64,000 nucleotides of DNA from Bradyrhizobium lupini (GCF_040939785.1 NZ_CP162553.1:5599001-5663000), one strand, 5' to 3'; counted from the first letter of the stretch, positions 8,420-16,437 are shown. Translations and numbers: made by a program. The notes: generated from the letters alone by a model not told the origin.

Positions 8420-9768
8420 CGGAGCAGGATTACGATTTCCTCCTTCAACCCATCGAGGCCGTCTTGTCGCAATCTCCCTTCCTCAAACGTCAAGCCCTTC
8501 AGCTGCGGCCTGATCCGACCCGTGTCATCGTTCGGCCTTTCAAGCCGGCAACAGAGCCGCGCGACCTCAATCCGACGGACAAGACCCGCGCCAACCATAT
8601 CGTCGAACGGGTCCTCGCGCTCGATGCCGAGACGGCTGACCGGCAATTGGCCGACGTTCTGGAGAATTTCCTCGGCCGTCACCGCAACCTGTTGCAGATA
8701 TTCGAGACACGCGCCGCGGAAATGGAAGAGGCGCTGGCCGACCATGCTGTATTCACGCAGGTGCAGCGCCAACTCGCGGGCGCCTATTTTCTCAACGAAT
8801 ATTCGTTCGAGGCCTCGGCATTGTTCAATCCGAGTATCGTGCCGCATCCCGATCAATCCGGAACGCCGGAAGGCAGCCTTCGCTTCATCCTAAGTCTTCG
8901 TGCCGTCGGCGAGGGTCACGTGTCGTCCCTGACATTTCGCTCGGGGCTTATTGCGGCAGACGGGACCGTGACCATCGACCCGACGGCGCGCCTTGCATCC
9001 AGCCCCGATCTCGTCAAGCTGACATCGGGCGCCGGCGGCGACGAGATTGATGTTACATTTGCGGCCGGCCAGGATCTGAGCGAGCGGGTGATTTTCCCGG
9101 TCACTGAAGCGCAGTCGAACGGGATCGAGGACGCCCGCTTTGTGCATTTCAGCAACGCCGGCGAGACGATCTACTACGCGACCTACACCGCTTATAGCGG
9201 ACGGGCGATCCGGTCGGAGCTGATCGAGACGTCCGACTTTGTATCGTTCCGGCTATCGACCCTGAAAGGCAGTGCCGCGCGCAACAAGGGCATGGCGTTA
9301 TTCCCGCGCAAGATCGGGGGCAGATATGCGATGATCGCGCGCCAGGACAACGAGAACCTCTATCTGATCTTTTCCGAAGACCTCCAGACGTGGGATGGCG
9401 GCCAGCCGATTCTGAAGCCGCGATACCCCTGGGAATTTGTGCAGATCGGCAATTGCGGATCACCCATCGAACTCGACGTCGGGTGGCTGCTTCTGACGCA
9501 CGGCGTCGGACCTTTGCGAAAATATTCGATCGGGGCCGCGCTGCTGGACAAGAACGACCCTTCGAAGGTGCTCGGCCGCCTGCGCGAGCCACTATTGCGC
9601 CCGGACCCTTCCGAACGCGAAGGATATGTTCCAAACGTCGTCTACACTTGCGGCGCGATGCGCCACCAAGACAAGATCATCTTCCCCTACGCGGTCTCCG
9701 ACAGCTACTGCAATTTTGCGACCATCGAGATCGCATCCTTGATCGCGGCCATGGACAGGAGCGCATAG
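8416..9768 (+). CDS. GH130 family glycoside phosphorylase/hydrolase
   Basis: This 450-residue protein has a five-bladed propeller family-130 domain covering roughly residues 115-440. Seen directly are the proton-donor region NGIEDARFV near residue 235, YYATYTAYSG, NKGMALFPRKIGGRYAMIARQ, WEFVQIGNCGSPIELDVGWLLLTHGVG and a C-terminal ifpY motif. GH130 enzymes typically phosphorolyse beta-mannosides to mannose-1-phosphate. About 110 helical residues precede the domain, more than in minimal members. The TTG start at 8416 overlaps the upstream stop as TTGA, so it is coupled to the glycosyltransferase. Specific linkage (beta-1,2 or beta-1,4 mannose) cannot be decided here. Confidence 0.9.
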   Translation: MTEQDYDFLLQPIEAVLSQSPFLKRQALQLRPDPTRVIVRPFKPATEPRDLNPTDKTRANHIVERVLALDAETADRQLADVLENFLGRHRNLLQIFETRAAEMEEALADHAVFTQVQRQLAGAYFLNEYSFEASALFNPSIVPHPDQSGTPEGSLRFILSLRAVGEGHVSSLTFRSGLIAADGTVTIDPTARLASSPDLVKLTSGAGGDEIDVTFAAGQDLSERVIFPVTEAQSNGIEDARFVHFSNAGETIYYATYTAYSGRAIRSELIETSDFVSFRLSTLKGSAARNKGMALFPRKIGGRYAMIARQDNENLYLIFSEDLQTWDGGQPILKPRYPWEFVQIGNCGSPIELDVGWLLLTHGVGPLRKYSIGAALLDKNDPSKVLGRLREPLLRPDPSEREGYVPNVVYTCGAMRHQDKIIFPYAVSDSYCNFATIEIASLIAAMDRSA

Positions 9769-9863
9769 GAACTGCGCTGACCGTTCTCGACATCCATCCG
9801 GTGGATTGGAAAAGCGTGAAGCGGTCGGCGCAGAACACTGCGTCGAGCGGGTGATTTCCGGGC

Positions 9864-10666
9864 TCAGGCATCCGGTTGCAGGAACGTGCCGTACTGCTTG
9901 GTCGCGGCGACCGCGGCCGCGGCCTGTCCGATCATCCGCATCGCGGCCATCATCGGCCACGGCCCAAGGCTGACCCGCCGAACGCCGACGCGAGCCAGAT
10001 CCGGAAGTGCGGGAACGCCTTGTGTCACCATGATGTTGACCGGCAGAGGCGTGAGCTGAACGAACTTTTCAATGAGAGCGAGGTCGGTGAGGCCGGGGAC
10101 GAAAATTCCGTCGGCGCCGGCCTCGGCATAGACCTTCGCCCGCCTTGCCGCTTCATTCATGCACTCGTCCGGCGATCCGAATTTCAGTAGGAACGGATCT
10201 GTTCTCGCATTGATGAATAGCTGAACTCCCAGATCTTTCGCGGCGTCGCGCGCGGCCTTGATCTTGGCGGCATGGAGTTCGGGATTGACCAGTTGCCGCT
10301 TTCCCCCGATAGCCCGTCCTCGATATTGATGCCGACGGCGCCGGCTTTCAAAATCTCGGTCGCCGATCTGGCGGCGGCCTCCGGGGTGTCGCCATATCCT
10401 GCCTCCAGATCGATTGAGACTGGAACCGACACGGCCGCAGTCATCCGCGATACGAGGCCAGTCACCATGTCGAACGGGACATTTTCTCCGTCGGCGTATC
10501 CAAGTGCGGAGGCGACCGCGCCGCTGCTGGTCGCGATGGCCGGAGCGGTCTTCGCGATGGCTTTGGCGGTGGCGGCGTCCCAGGCGTTGAACAGGACGAG
10601 CGGATCGCCCTTCCTGTGAAGGGCATGAAAGGTCTCGGCATATTGATGTTGTGTCTTGGCGTCCAT
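9864..10666 (-). pseudogene. Isocitrate lyase/PEP mutase-family protein, frameshifted
   Basis: Two overlapping pieces belong to one PEP mutase/isocitrate lyase superfamily protein. The N-terminal part has FNAWDAATAKAIAKT, the DLEAGYGDTP metal-binding segment and VGINIEDG. The C-terminal part has YAEAGADGIFVPGL and a GPWPMMAAMRM tail. The reading frame breaks at the C5 run 10303-10307 (G5 on the coding strand). Adding one base there restores SGGKRQLVNPELHAAKI and INARTDPFLLKFG, giving 267 residues, the family's normal length. The start at 10666 has GGAG eight bases upstream. Such proteins cleave or form C-C or P-C bonds on oxoacids. It is either a sequencing error or a recent pseudogene. Confidence 0.88.
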
Positions 10667-10722
10667 TGCGCGCACTCCAGATTAGAAAATCGAAGGATGT
10701 TGTGGGCCACCGCCCTCTGCGT

Positions 10723-11631
10723 TCAGTCAGGCGCGTGCGTCTTGAACCAGTCCATGATCAGGCCGGTGACTTCTTCCTCACGCTCGAGGTGCGGGAAGTG
10801 CCCGACATCGGGCAGGACAATCCGCTTGTGCGGCCCCTTGAACAGCGGCTCCTCCTTGACCGAGTACCTCGCTGTCGGATCGTTGCTGCCATAGATCGTC
10901 AGCGTCGGCGTGTGCATGTCATTGATCGGCAGCCGGCCCGTGAGCCCCGCATCGGTCAGGCCTCCGTAATATTTCAGCGCCGCGGCCATCGTGCCGGGCG
11001 AGCTGAGTGTCTCCTTGATCGAACGGATGTGCTCGGCATTGTTGAATGTCGGTGACCACAGCTTCCAGAGATAGTCGACGAAGGGGAGGCCCTCGGTATT
11101 GACCGCGGATTCGGCGCCGGGCAGCTGGAAAAAATAGACGTGGAAGACGGCTCGAACGAGCTCCGGATCCCGTCTGATGCTCGAAATTGTAATCGGGTGC
11201 GCGGTGTTCATGACCACGGCGGCCTTGATTGCCGATGGCGCCGTGGCCAGCGCCTGAAAGGTCGAGGTGCCGCCCCAATCCATGCCGACGACGCGTGCCT
11301 GTCCGTCGTCGCTCAGCGCCGCGATGAGGGCTTCGAGATCCTTGCCCAGTGCGATCGGATCGAAAATGCCGTCCGCCGGAATCTCGGTCGGCGCATAGCC
11401 ACGCAGGAACGGCGCGACGGCACGATACCCGGCATCCGCGAAGACCTGCAGCTGCTTTCGATACGACCAGGCATTGTCGGGAAAGCCGTGCAGGAACATG
11501 ACCAGGGGGCCATCGCCCTGTTCGAGATAGGCGAAGCGCACGCCGTTGGCCTGCACGTATTTCAAGGCGGGTTCGGTGCCCCTGGTATCCGCTTGGGCAT
11601 TCGCTTGTCGTGCCGCGCTCCGAGTATTCAT
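10723..11631 (-). CDS. Alpha/beta hydrolase, epoxide hydrolase-like
   Basis: This 302-residue alpha/beta-hydrolase contains the oxyanion motif FLHGFPDNAWSY, a nucleophile elbow GMDWGG with Asp (Asp118) rather than Ser, and the catalytic His region VGHFPHLE near the C-terminus. An Asp nucleophile is characteristic of epoxide hydrolases and haloalkane dehalogenases. The HGFPDN motif favours the epoxide hydrolase group. Start 11631 is preferred over 11637 because GGAG sits seven bases upstream of it. It is divergent from a MarR regulator, with two palindromic operators between them, so expression is probably induced by a small molecule. Confidence 0.88.
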   Translation of the reverse strand: MNTRSAARQANAQADTRGTEPALKYVQANGVRFAYLEQGDGPLVMFLHGFPDNAWSYRKQLQVFADAGYRAVAPFLRGYAPTEIPADGIFDPIALGKDLEALIAALSDDGQARVVGMDWGGTSTFQALATAPSAIKAAVVMNTAHPITISSIRRDPELVRAVFHVYFFQLPGAESAVNTEGLPFVDYLWKLWSPTFNNAEHIRSIKETLSSPGTMAAALKYYGGLTDAGLTGRLPINDMHTPTLTIYGSNDPTARYSVKEEPLFKGPHKRIVLPDVGHFPHLEREEEVTGLIMDWFKTHAPD

Positions 11632-11668
11632 CGTCATTCTCCATGTGATCGAGCCCCGCGATCCAAAT

Positions 11669-11687
11669 TATGTGCGGAGCGCACATA
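11669..11687. promoter_or_regulatory. Palindromic operator 1 of the MarR/hydrolase pair
   Basis: The site TATGTGCGGAGCGCACATA has arms TGTGCG and CGCACA around a 3-base centre, with flanking TA/TA extending the dyad. It lies 38 bases upstream of the hydrolase start. The same core recurs in inverted orientation at 11704-11720. It is a likely binding site for the MarR protein at 11731. Confidence 0.75.
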
Positions 11688-11703
11688 TCGTCAAGTTGTT
11701 TTT

Positions 11704-11720
11704 TGTGCGCTCCGCACATA
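11704..11720. promoter_or_regulatory. Palindromic operator 2 of the MarR/hydrolase pair
   Basis: The site TGTGCGCTCCGCACATA is the exact reverse complement of the first 17 bases of operator 1. The dyad centres are about 34 bp apart, close to three helical turns. It ends ten bases before the MarR start codon, which has no Shine-Dalgarno sequence, so binding should block the marR promoter directly. Confidence 0.75.
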
Positions 11721-11730
11721 TTGTCGGTGT

Positions 11731-12240
11731 ATGGAAATTGGAATCGCAAATTTGCTGGGGGCGCTTTCGCTCGCCGTCATGGATCGGATCGAGCAGGGCG
11801 CGCGCGAGGTCATCGGCCGCGGTGGCGAGACCCCTGCGGCACTGGTCGTCATCGGCTATGGCCAGGGCATGACCAACGACAAGCTGCGGCGGATCCTTGG
11901 CCTGTCGCATTCAGGAACGGTCCGGCTGGTGGACCGTCTGGTGTCGGATCGGCTGGTCGAACGTCGGCCCGGACAGGACGGCCGCGAGGTTGCTCTGCAC
12001 CTGACGGCGAAGGGCGCCGCAACCCGCAACGATTTGATGACTTCGCGGATTTCGGCCGTCGCGTCGCTTCTGGATGTACTTTCGCCGGCCGAAACGAAGC
12101 GCCTTGAAACGCTGCTCCATGAGTTGTTGGCTCGGCAGGATACCTCCGAGATGGATCGCTTCACGATCTGCCGCATGTGCGACGACAGCGTTTGTACGAA
12201 TTGCCCCTTGCCCACGGACAAGGGCAAACGCGCTCGCTAG
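11731..12240 (+). CDS. MarR-family transcriptional regulator with Cys-rich tail
   Basis: This 169-residue winged-helix regulator has a recognition-helix region LRRILGLSHSGTVRLVDRLV and wing VERRPGQDGREVALHLTAKG. It ends with an extra segment holding four cysteines, 147, 150, 155 and 158, spaced CX2CX4CX2C. This could bind a metal or a redox centre and is not part of a minimal MarR. The start ATG 11731 is only ten bases after an operator and has no ribosome site, so the mRNA may be leaderless. The regulator is expected to repress itself and the divergent hydrolase. Confidence 0.88.
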   Translation: MEIGIANLLGALSLAVMDRIEQGAREVIGRGGETPAALVVIGYGQGMTNDKLRRILGLSHSGTVRLVDRLVSDRLVERRPGQDGREVALHLTAKGAATRNDLMTSRISAVASLLDVLSPAETKRLETLLHELLARQDTSEMDRFTICRMCDDSVCTNCPLPTDKGKRAR

Positions 12241-12354
12241 CGGGCGCGCTCGAGACTATCATCCGGCTTGGGCGCAACGCGCGTTCACATCGCGGAAAGG
12301 AACGTCCGGCGTTTCCCCACGTTGTCGGCCCACCAGCACAAGCCGGGCCATACG

Positions 12355-12810
12355 ATGAAGAAGATCGCCACCATCCTTGTCATGCTCTGTGCCTTTCCGG
12401 CTGCCGCCCGCGCGGACAGCTGGAGCGGCTATCGCATTCCCGAGACCGGGACCAGCGTCGATATCCCTTCGTCCATCTTCACCGAGCAAGCCGGCCGGCC
12501 CGACGGCTATGGCATGCAGTACCGGACCAGCGACGGCCGTGCGGATTTGACGGTGCAGGCCGTTCCCAATGACGGCAGCTCACCGGCCGCTTTCCTGGCG
12601 CGGAAGAATCCGCCGCCCGGCATCACCTACAAGCGCATCACGCCGCGCTTCTTCGTGGTCTCCAGCACCCGGGGCGGCAAGATCTGGTACGACCGCTGCA
12701 ACTTTGGCCGCCGCTACGTGCATTGCGTGCTGATCAACTATCCGGCCGCCGAGAAGCGGCAGTGGGATGCACTCGTGACCCGCGTCAGCCGCACGCTGAG
12801 CGGCGGTTGA
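12355..12810 (+). CDS. Exported hypothetical protein
   Basis: This 151-residue protein begins MKKIATILVMLCAFPAAARA, a clear Sec signal peptide with an AxA cleavage site near residue 20. The mature part carries two cysteines in a CNFGRRYVHC segment that could form a disulfide in the periplasm. The rest, including IPETGTSVDIPSSIF and a C-terminal RVSRTLSGG, resembles small periplasmic proteins of Rhizobiales of unknown role. It is convergent with the next gene. No function is assigned. Confidence 0.75.
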   Translation: MKKIATILVMLCAFPAAARADSWSGYRIPETGTSVDIPSSIFTEQAGRPDGYGMQYRTSDGRADLTVQAVPNDGSSPAAFLARKNPPPGITYKRITPRFFVVSSTRGGKIWYDRCNFGRRYVHCVLINYPAAEKRQWDALVTRVSRTLSGG

Positions 12811-12842
12811 TCCGTTCACCAACGAAAAACCTGCTCACAAAG

Positions 12843-12868
12843 AAAAACTGCCCGCAGGTTGCGGGCAG
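12843..12868 (-). terminator. Rho-independent terminator of the secreted-protein gene
   Basis: On the minus strand CTGCCCGCA pairs perfectly with TGCGGGCAG (9 bp, 3-base loop) and is followed by TTTTT. It stands 18 bases beyond the stop of the gene ending at 12887. Confidence 0.85.
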
Positions 12869-12886
12869 CAGTCTCGTGAGGATGGT

Positions 12887-13315
12887 TCAGCGCACGTTGG
12901 TCGATGTCGTCGACATGGTCGGCTTGGAGCCCGGCACGTGCGACATGGTCTTGGTGGTCGACCCGACCTCCTCGCCCGCCTTGACTTTCGTGCGGGTGTG
13001 GGAGCGGCTGAACGTACCACCCTCATGCGCCTGCGCGCGCGCATTGGAATTGAGCACCGGACCGTTGCCCTTGTTCATGCTGGTGCCGGACTGCGCCTTG
13101 CCGTTGGCAGACGCGGCGCTGCCGCCCGCTGCAATCGACGAGCCGGTCTGTCCGGAGCCCGACGTCGACGTGCCGCCGGTGCCGAGCGTGCTGGCCGAGG
13201 TGCCGCCGGCCGCGGCCGAGCCCCCAGTGCCGCCGGTCATGCTGGTTTGCGCCGACAACGGCGAGGCGGCGGCAAGCAGGAGTGCGACCGACGAGGTCGC
13301 GATCAACATTCTCAT
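12887..13315 (-). CDS. Secreted Gly/Ser/Thr-rich low-complexity protein 1
   Basis: This 142-residue protein has a signal peptide (MRMLIATSSVALLLAAASPLSAQ), then TGGTGGSAAAGGTSASTLGTGGTS-type low-complexity sequence, then a more basic C-terminal half rich in Ser, Thr and Lys. AAAGGA lies seven bases before the ATG. It is the first-described member of a set of three consecutive minus-strand genes for secreted Gly/Ser-rich proteins. No catalytic motif is visible, and an envelope-associated or structural role is only a guess. Confidence 0.75.
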   Translation of the reverse strand: MRMLIATSSVALLLAAASPLSAQTSMTGGTGGSAAAGGTSASTLGTGGTSTSGSGQTGSSIAAGGSAASANGKAQSGTSMNKGNGPVLNSNARAQAHEGGTFSRSHTRTKVKAGEEVGSTTKTMSHVPGSKPTMSTTSTNVR

Positions 13316-13331
13316 CTGTGAAATCCTTTTG

Positions 13332-13685
13332 CTATGGCGACGATGTCGAGATGGTGCAGCCGTTGACCGTGACGGTGCTCGCGCTGGTCGAACCCGGGCC
13401 GCCGGCCGTCGAGGACGAACTCGACACGTTGCCGCCACCGGCCTGGACGTGCACCGACGATCCGCCGGCCGAGCTAGAGCTCGACAGCGAGCCGCTCGAT
13501 GAGGTCGAGCCGGTGGTGCCCGAACCCGATGACCCCAGCGCGGTAATGCTGCCGTCGGGATGTTTTTCCACCGTGACCCGGCAGGTCTCGCCGGACGCGG
13601 TCTTGCCGGTTTTCTGCATGGTTTCCCCCGCAGCTGCGCTGCTCATCAAAGTCAAAACTGCGATCGCAACGATTGGTCTGTTCAT
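13332..13685 (-). CDS. Secreted Ser/Gly-rich low-complexity protein 2
   Basis: This 117-residue protein has a signal peptide (MNRPIVAIAVLTLMSSAAAG). A short conserved-looking stretch, GETCRVTVEKHPDGSITALG, follows, then a Ser/Gly-rich tail that ends with VTVNGCTISTSSP. The two cysteines flank the low-complexity region and could form a disulfide. GAGGAG precedes the ATG by seven bases. It sits 16 bases upstream (in minus-strand order) of protein 1, so the two are likely one transcript. Confidence 0.75.
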   Translation of the reverse strand: MNRPIVAIAVLTLMSSAAAGETMQKTGKTASGETCRVTVEKHPDGSITALGSSGSGTTGSTSSSGSLSSSSSAGGSSVHVQAGGGNVSSSSSTAGGPGSTSASTVTVNGCTISTSSP

Positions 13686-13710
13686 GCCAGTCCTCCTCAG
13701 GAAGGACGAA

Positions 13711-13732
13711 GGAGCGGCATTGCTGCCGCTCC
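13711..13732 (-). terminator. Hairpin after the repeat-protein gene
   Basis: GGAGCGGC and GCCGCTCC form an 8-bp stem with a 6-base loop just beyond the stop of the gene at 13745. There is no strong T-run, so it may be a weak terminator or a processing hairpin. Confidence 0.45.
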
Positions 13733-13744
13733 GCCGGCCGGATG

Positions 13745-14281
13745 TCAGTCCTTGTCCTTCTTCATCTCGTCCTTGTGGTGGCCTTTGCCCTTTTCCATGC
13801 CCATGTCGCTGGCATGTCCCGCGGAGGAGCCGGCCGCTCCCACGGTCGAGCCGCTCTTGCCGCCGCCGGCCGACGAGCCGCCCGTGCCGACTGTCGATGC
13901 CGAGTTGGAGCCGGAGCCTGCCGCAGAGCCGCCGGTGCCGACGCTGGACGAACTCTTGCCGCCACCCGCCGACGAACCACCGGTGCCGAGCGTCGAGGCC
14001 GAGCCTGAGCCGCTGCCGGAGCCTGCGGCGGAGCCGCCAGTGCCGATCGACGAACTGCTGGTGCCGCCGCCCGCCGACGAGCCGCCGGTGCCAAGCGTCG
14101 AGGCCGAGCCCGATCCGCTGCCCGAACCCGCCGATGAACCGCCCGTGCCTACGGTCGAGTTGCTGGTGCCACCGCCGGCTGACGACCCGCCAGTGCCGAC
14201 CGTCGAACTCGACTGGGCCACGGCGAGCGCGGTACCGGCCAGCAGCGCAGCTGCGGCCGCAGACAATTTCAGAATCCTCAT
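13745..14281 (-). CDS. Secreted repeat protein 3 (GTGGSSAGGG repeats)
   Basis: This 178-residue protein has a signal peptide (MRILKLSAAAAALLAGTALA), then eight tandem repeats of 15-19 residues of the type STVGTGGSSAGGGTS / STLGTGGSSAGSGSGSGSA from about residue 26 to 159. It ends with a charged tail MEKGKGHHKDEMKKDKD. Two repeat types alternate (GGGTS/GGGKS and GSGSGSGSA). GAGGAG precedes the ATG. The composition suggests a disordered exported or surface polymer-like protein whose basic, His-containing tail could contact the envelope. No family is recognised. Confidence 0.8.
   Translation of the reverse strand: MRILKLSAAAAALLAGTALAVAQSSSTVGTGGSSAGGGTSNSTVGTGGSSAGSGSGSGSASTLGTGGSSAGGGTSSSSIGTGGSAAGSGSGSGSASTLGTGGSSAGGGKSSSSVGTGGSAAGSGSNSASTVGTGGSSAGGGKSGSTVGAAGSSAGHASDMGMEKGKGHHKDEMKKDKD
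13805..14206 (-). repeat. In-gene tandem repeat, eight units of 45-57 bp
   Basis: The DNA coding for the GTGGSS repeats of the secreted protein is itself a degenerate tandem repeat that stays in frame. The unit boundaries follow the protein motif S-T/S-V/L/I-G-T-G-G-S. Alternation of a shorter and a longer unit suggests past duplication of a two-unit block. Confidence 0.75.
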
Positions 14282-14468
14282 CGCTGTCTCCTCGAATGAT
14301 CAAATTGCCAAAACAGGCACGGGATAAAGTGGCAAGCTGCAGAAACGTTCCTTGGATCGGTATGAGGATGTGGAAAATGCGCGCGAGAATTGCGACGAGG
14401 TTCCAGCGGCGCGGCGCGCCGATGCCGAGCGGGAACAGCGAAGCGCGACGATCTGAAGAAAACAAACG

Positions 14469-15079
14469 CTACTTCAACGACAATCCCGTCCTGCGCCGCA
14501 GATCCGTGATCGCGCGCAGAAAACTGTCGGCCGGCGTCGTCTCCGGATCGATCAGGCGGTGCAGGCGAAAGCCGTCTTCCAATGCCAGCACGACGGAGGC
14601 CATCCAGGGGGATTGAGCGTGTCGCCCTTCGCGTTGCTCTTCAGCGTTGCCTCGATGATGTCGGCGACCAGCTTGCGCCGCGCGCGCAGGCGCTTTGCAA
14701 GCTCCGGTAGGCGCTTCTCGGCGCGGGCGACAAACAGGATCATCTCCATGTGGAGCAGCGGCGAGCGGCCGAGCGGATCCTGCCTTGTGCGATCCATCGC
14801 CTTCAGCGCCGCGATGAAGTCGTCGAGATTGTCGTGCTGCGCGAGGATGTCCATGTTGCGCCGGATCGACTGCGCGACATGGTCCTCGAGCATGGCGATA
14901 ATCAGCTCGTCCTTGCTCTTGAAGTTGGAATAGAACGCGCCGCGGCTAAATCCGGCCGCCGCCGCGATCGCCTCGATGCTGGCGCCGCCGATGCCGTCCT
15001 GCTCGAACACGCGCGCCGCCGCCTCGAACAGCCTGTCGCGCGTGTCGTCCCTGGTCGGCCTAGTTCTCACCCTTGACAT
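14469..15079 (-). pseudogene. TetR-family regulator, frameshifted near the C-terminus
   Basis: The N-terminal TetR DNA-binding domain is intact: RDRLFEAAARVFEQDGIGGASIEAIAAAAGFSRGAFYSNFKSKDEL region, residues about 13-60. The frame as written ends early (14552) in an atypical WPPSCWHWKTAFACTA tail. Adding one base to the G5 run 14607-14611 restores PPWMASVVLALEDGFRLHRL and continues to TAG at 14469, for 203 residues in all, the usual TetR length. It is divergent from the cytochrome P450 gene, with a palindrome between, so it probably represses that gene. The break may be a sequence error. Confidence 0.88.
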
Positions 15080-15124
15080 CGGGGCAGTTTAGGGCAAAAT
15101 GCAACACGATACAACAATGTATCG
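15073..15124 (+). promoter_or_regulatory. P450 promoter with TetR operator palindrome
   Basis: TTGACA (15073-15078), a 16-base spacer and CAAAAT (15095-15100) form a plausible sigma-70 promoter pointing at the P450 gene. Just downstream lies CGATACA-ACAA-TGTATCG (15107-15124), a perfect 7-bp-arm palindrome at the expected transcription start. The -35 overlaps the TetR start codon, so one bound repressor could control both genes. Confidence 0.6.
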
Positions 15125-15206
15125 AGTTGATAATTCCGGGATGGTTACGCTGCGCAAGAGGGGCTGCGGCGTATGCGATTCATGCGGCAACCGATATGAG
15201 GTCACC

Positions 15207-16437
15207 ATGAACGAGCACGTGCAGGGCACCGGCGGTCCGCTGTTCAACCCGCTGTCGCCGGACTTCATCCGCGATCCCTATCCGCATTATGACCGGCTCC
15301 GCGCGATCTACCCGATTCACGTGACGCCGTTCGGCCAGTTCGTCGCCAGCCGCCATGCCGATGTCAGCCTCGTGATGCGCGACAAGCGTTTTGGCAAGGA
15401 TTTCGTCGAGCGCTCCAGGCGCCGCTATAGCGAAAAAGATCATGGAGGAGCCGGTCTTCCGCAGCATGAGCCACTGGATGCTGCAGGCCGATCCGCCCGA
15501 CCACACCCGCCTGCGCGGCCTCGTCGTGAAGGCCTTCACCGCCCGCCGCGTCGAGGACATGCGGCCACGCATCCAGGAGATCGTCGACCAGACCATCGAT
15601 GCCGTGATCGACCGCGGCCACATGGACCTGATCGAAGACTTCGCCTTCCGCCTGCCTGTGACCATCATCTGCGACATGCTCGGCATCCCCGAGGACCATC
15701 GCGAGACTTTCTATAACAGCTCGCGCGATGGCGGACGGCTGCTCGATCCCGTGCCGCTCTCGCCGGAGGAGATCGCCAAGGGCAACGCCGGCAACATGAT
15801 GGCGCAGATGTATTTCCAGCAGCTGTTCGAGCTTCGTCGCAAAAATCCCGGCCACGATCTCATCACCCAGCTGGTGCAGGCCGAGGAAGACGGCAACAAG
15901 CTCACCAACGAGGAACTGACCGCCAACATCATCCTTTTGTTCGGCGCCGGCCACGAGACCACGGTCAATCTGATCGGCAACGGCCTGCTGGCGCTGCATC
16001 GCAATCCGGACCAGCTCGCGCTTTTGAAGGCGCGGCCGGACCTGATGGTGGGCGCGATCGAGGAGTTTCTGCGCTACGATTCCTCGGTGCAGATGACCGG
16101 GCGGGTCGCGCTGGAGGATATCGACGATCTCGGCGGCGCCAAGATCCCCAAGGGCGAGACCGTGCTCTGCCTGCTGGGCTCGGCCAACCGCGACCCGGCG
16201 GTCTATCCTGACCGCCCCGACCGGCTCGACGTCACCCGCCAGAATGTGAGGCCGCTGTCGTTCGGCGGTGGCATCCATTTCTGCCTGGGGGCCCAATTGG
16301 CCCGGCTCGAGGCCGAGATCGCCATCGCCACGCTGTTGCGTCGGCTGCCCGACCTGCGCATCGACGACGTCGAAAACCCCGAATGGCGGCCGACCTTCGT
16401 GCTGCGCGGCCTGAAGCGGCTGCCTGCGAGCTGGTGA
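15207..16437 (+). pseudogene. Cytochrome P450, frameshifted
   Basis: This is a soluble bacterial P450 with the I-helix FGAGHETTVNL, the K-helix segment EEFLRYDSSVQ, and the heme-ligand motif FGGGIHFCLGAQLA. ATG 15207 has GAGG six bases upstream. The frame breaks at the A5 run 15433-15437; removing one A joins RRRYSEKIMEEPVFRSM and gives 409 residues, the normal length. The enzyme would hydroxylate a small hydrophobic substrate using ferredoxin or flavodoxin electrons; no redox partner gene adjoins it. It is divergent from the TetR gene. It may be a real pseudogene or carry a one-base error. Confidence 0.9.

Noticed and set aside
11140..11730. Open frame upstream that would extend the MarR protein by 197 residues
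   Set aside because: The extension runs antisense to the hydrolase and across the operators; the MarR domain starts normally at 11731.
13805..14206. Regular repeats that could suggest CRISPR
   Set aside because: Units are in frame, code for GTGGSS repeats in a signal-peptide protein, and have no constant repeat with unique spacers.
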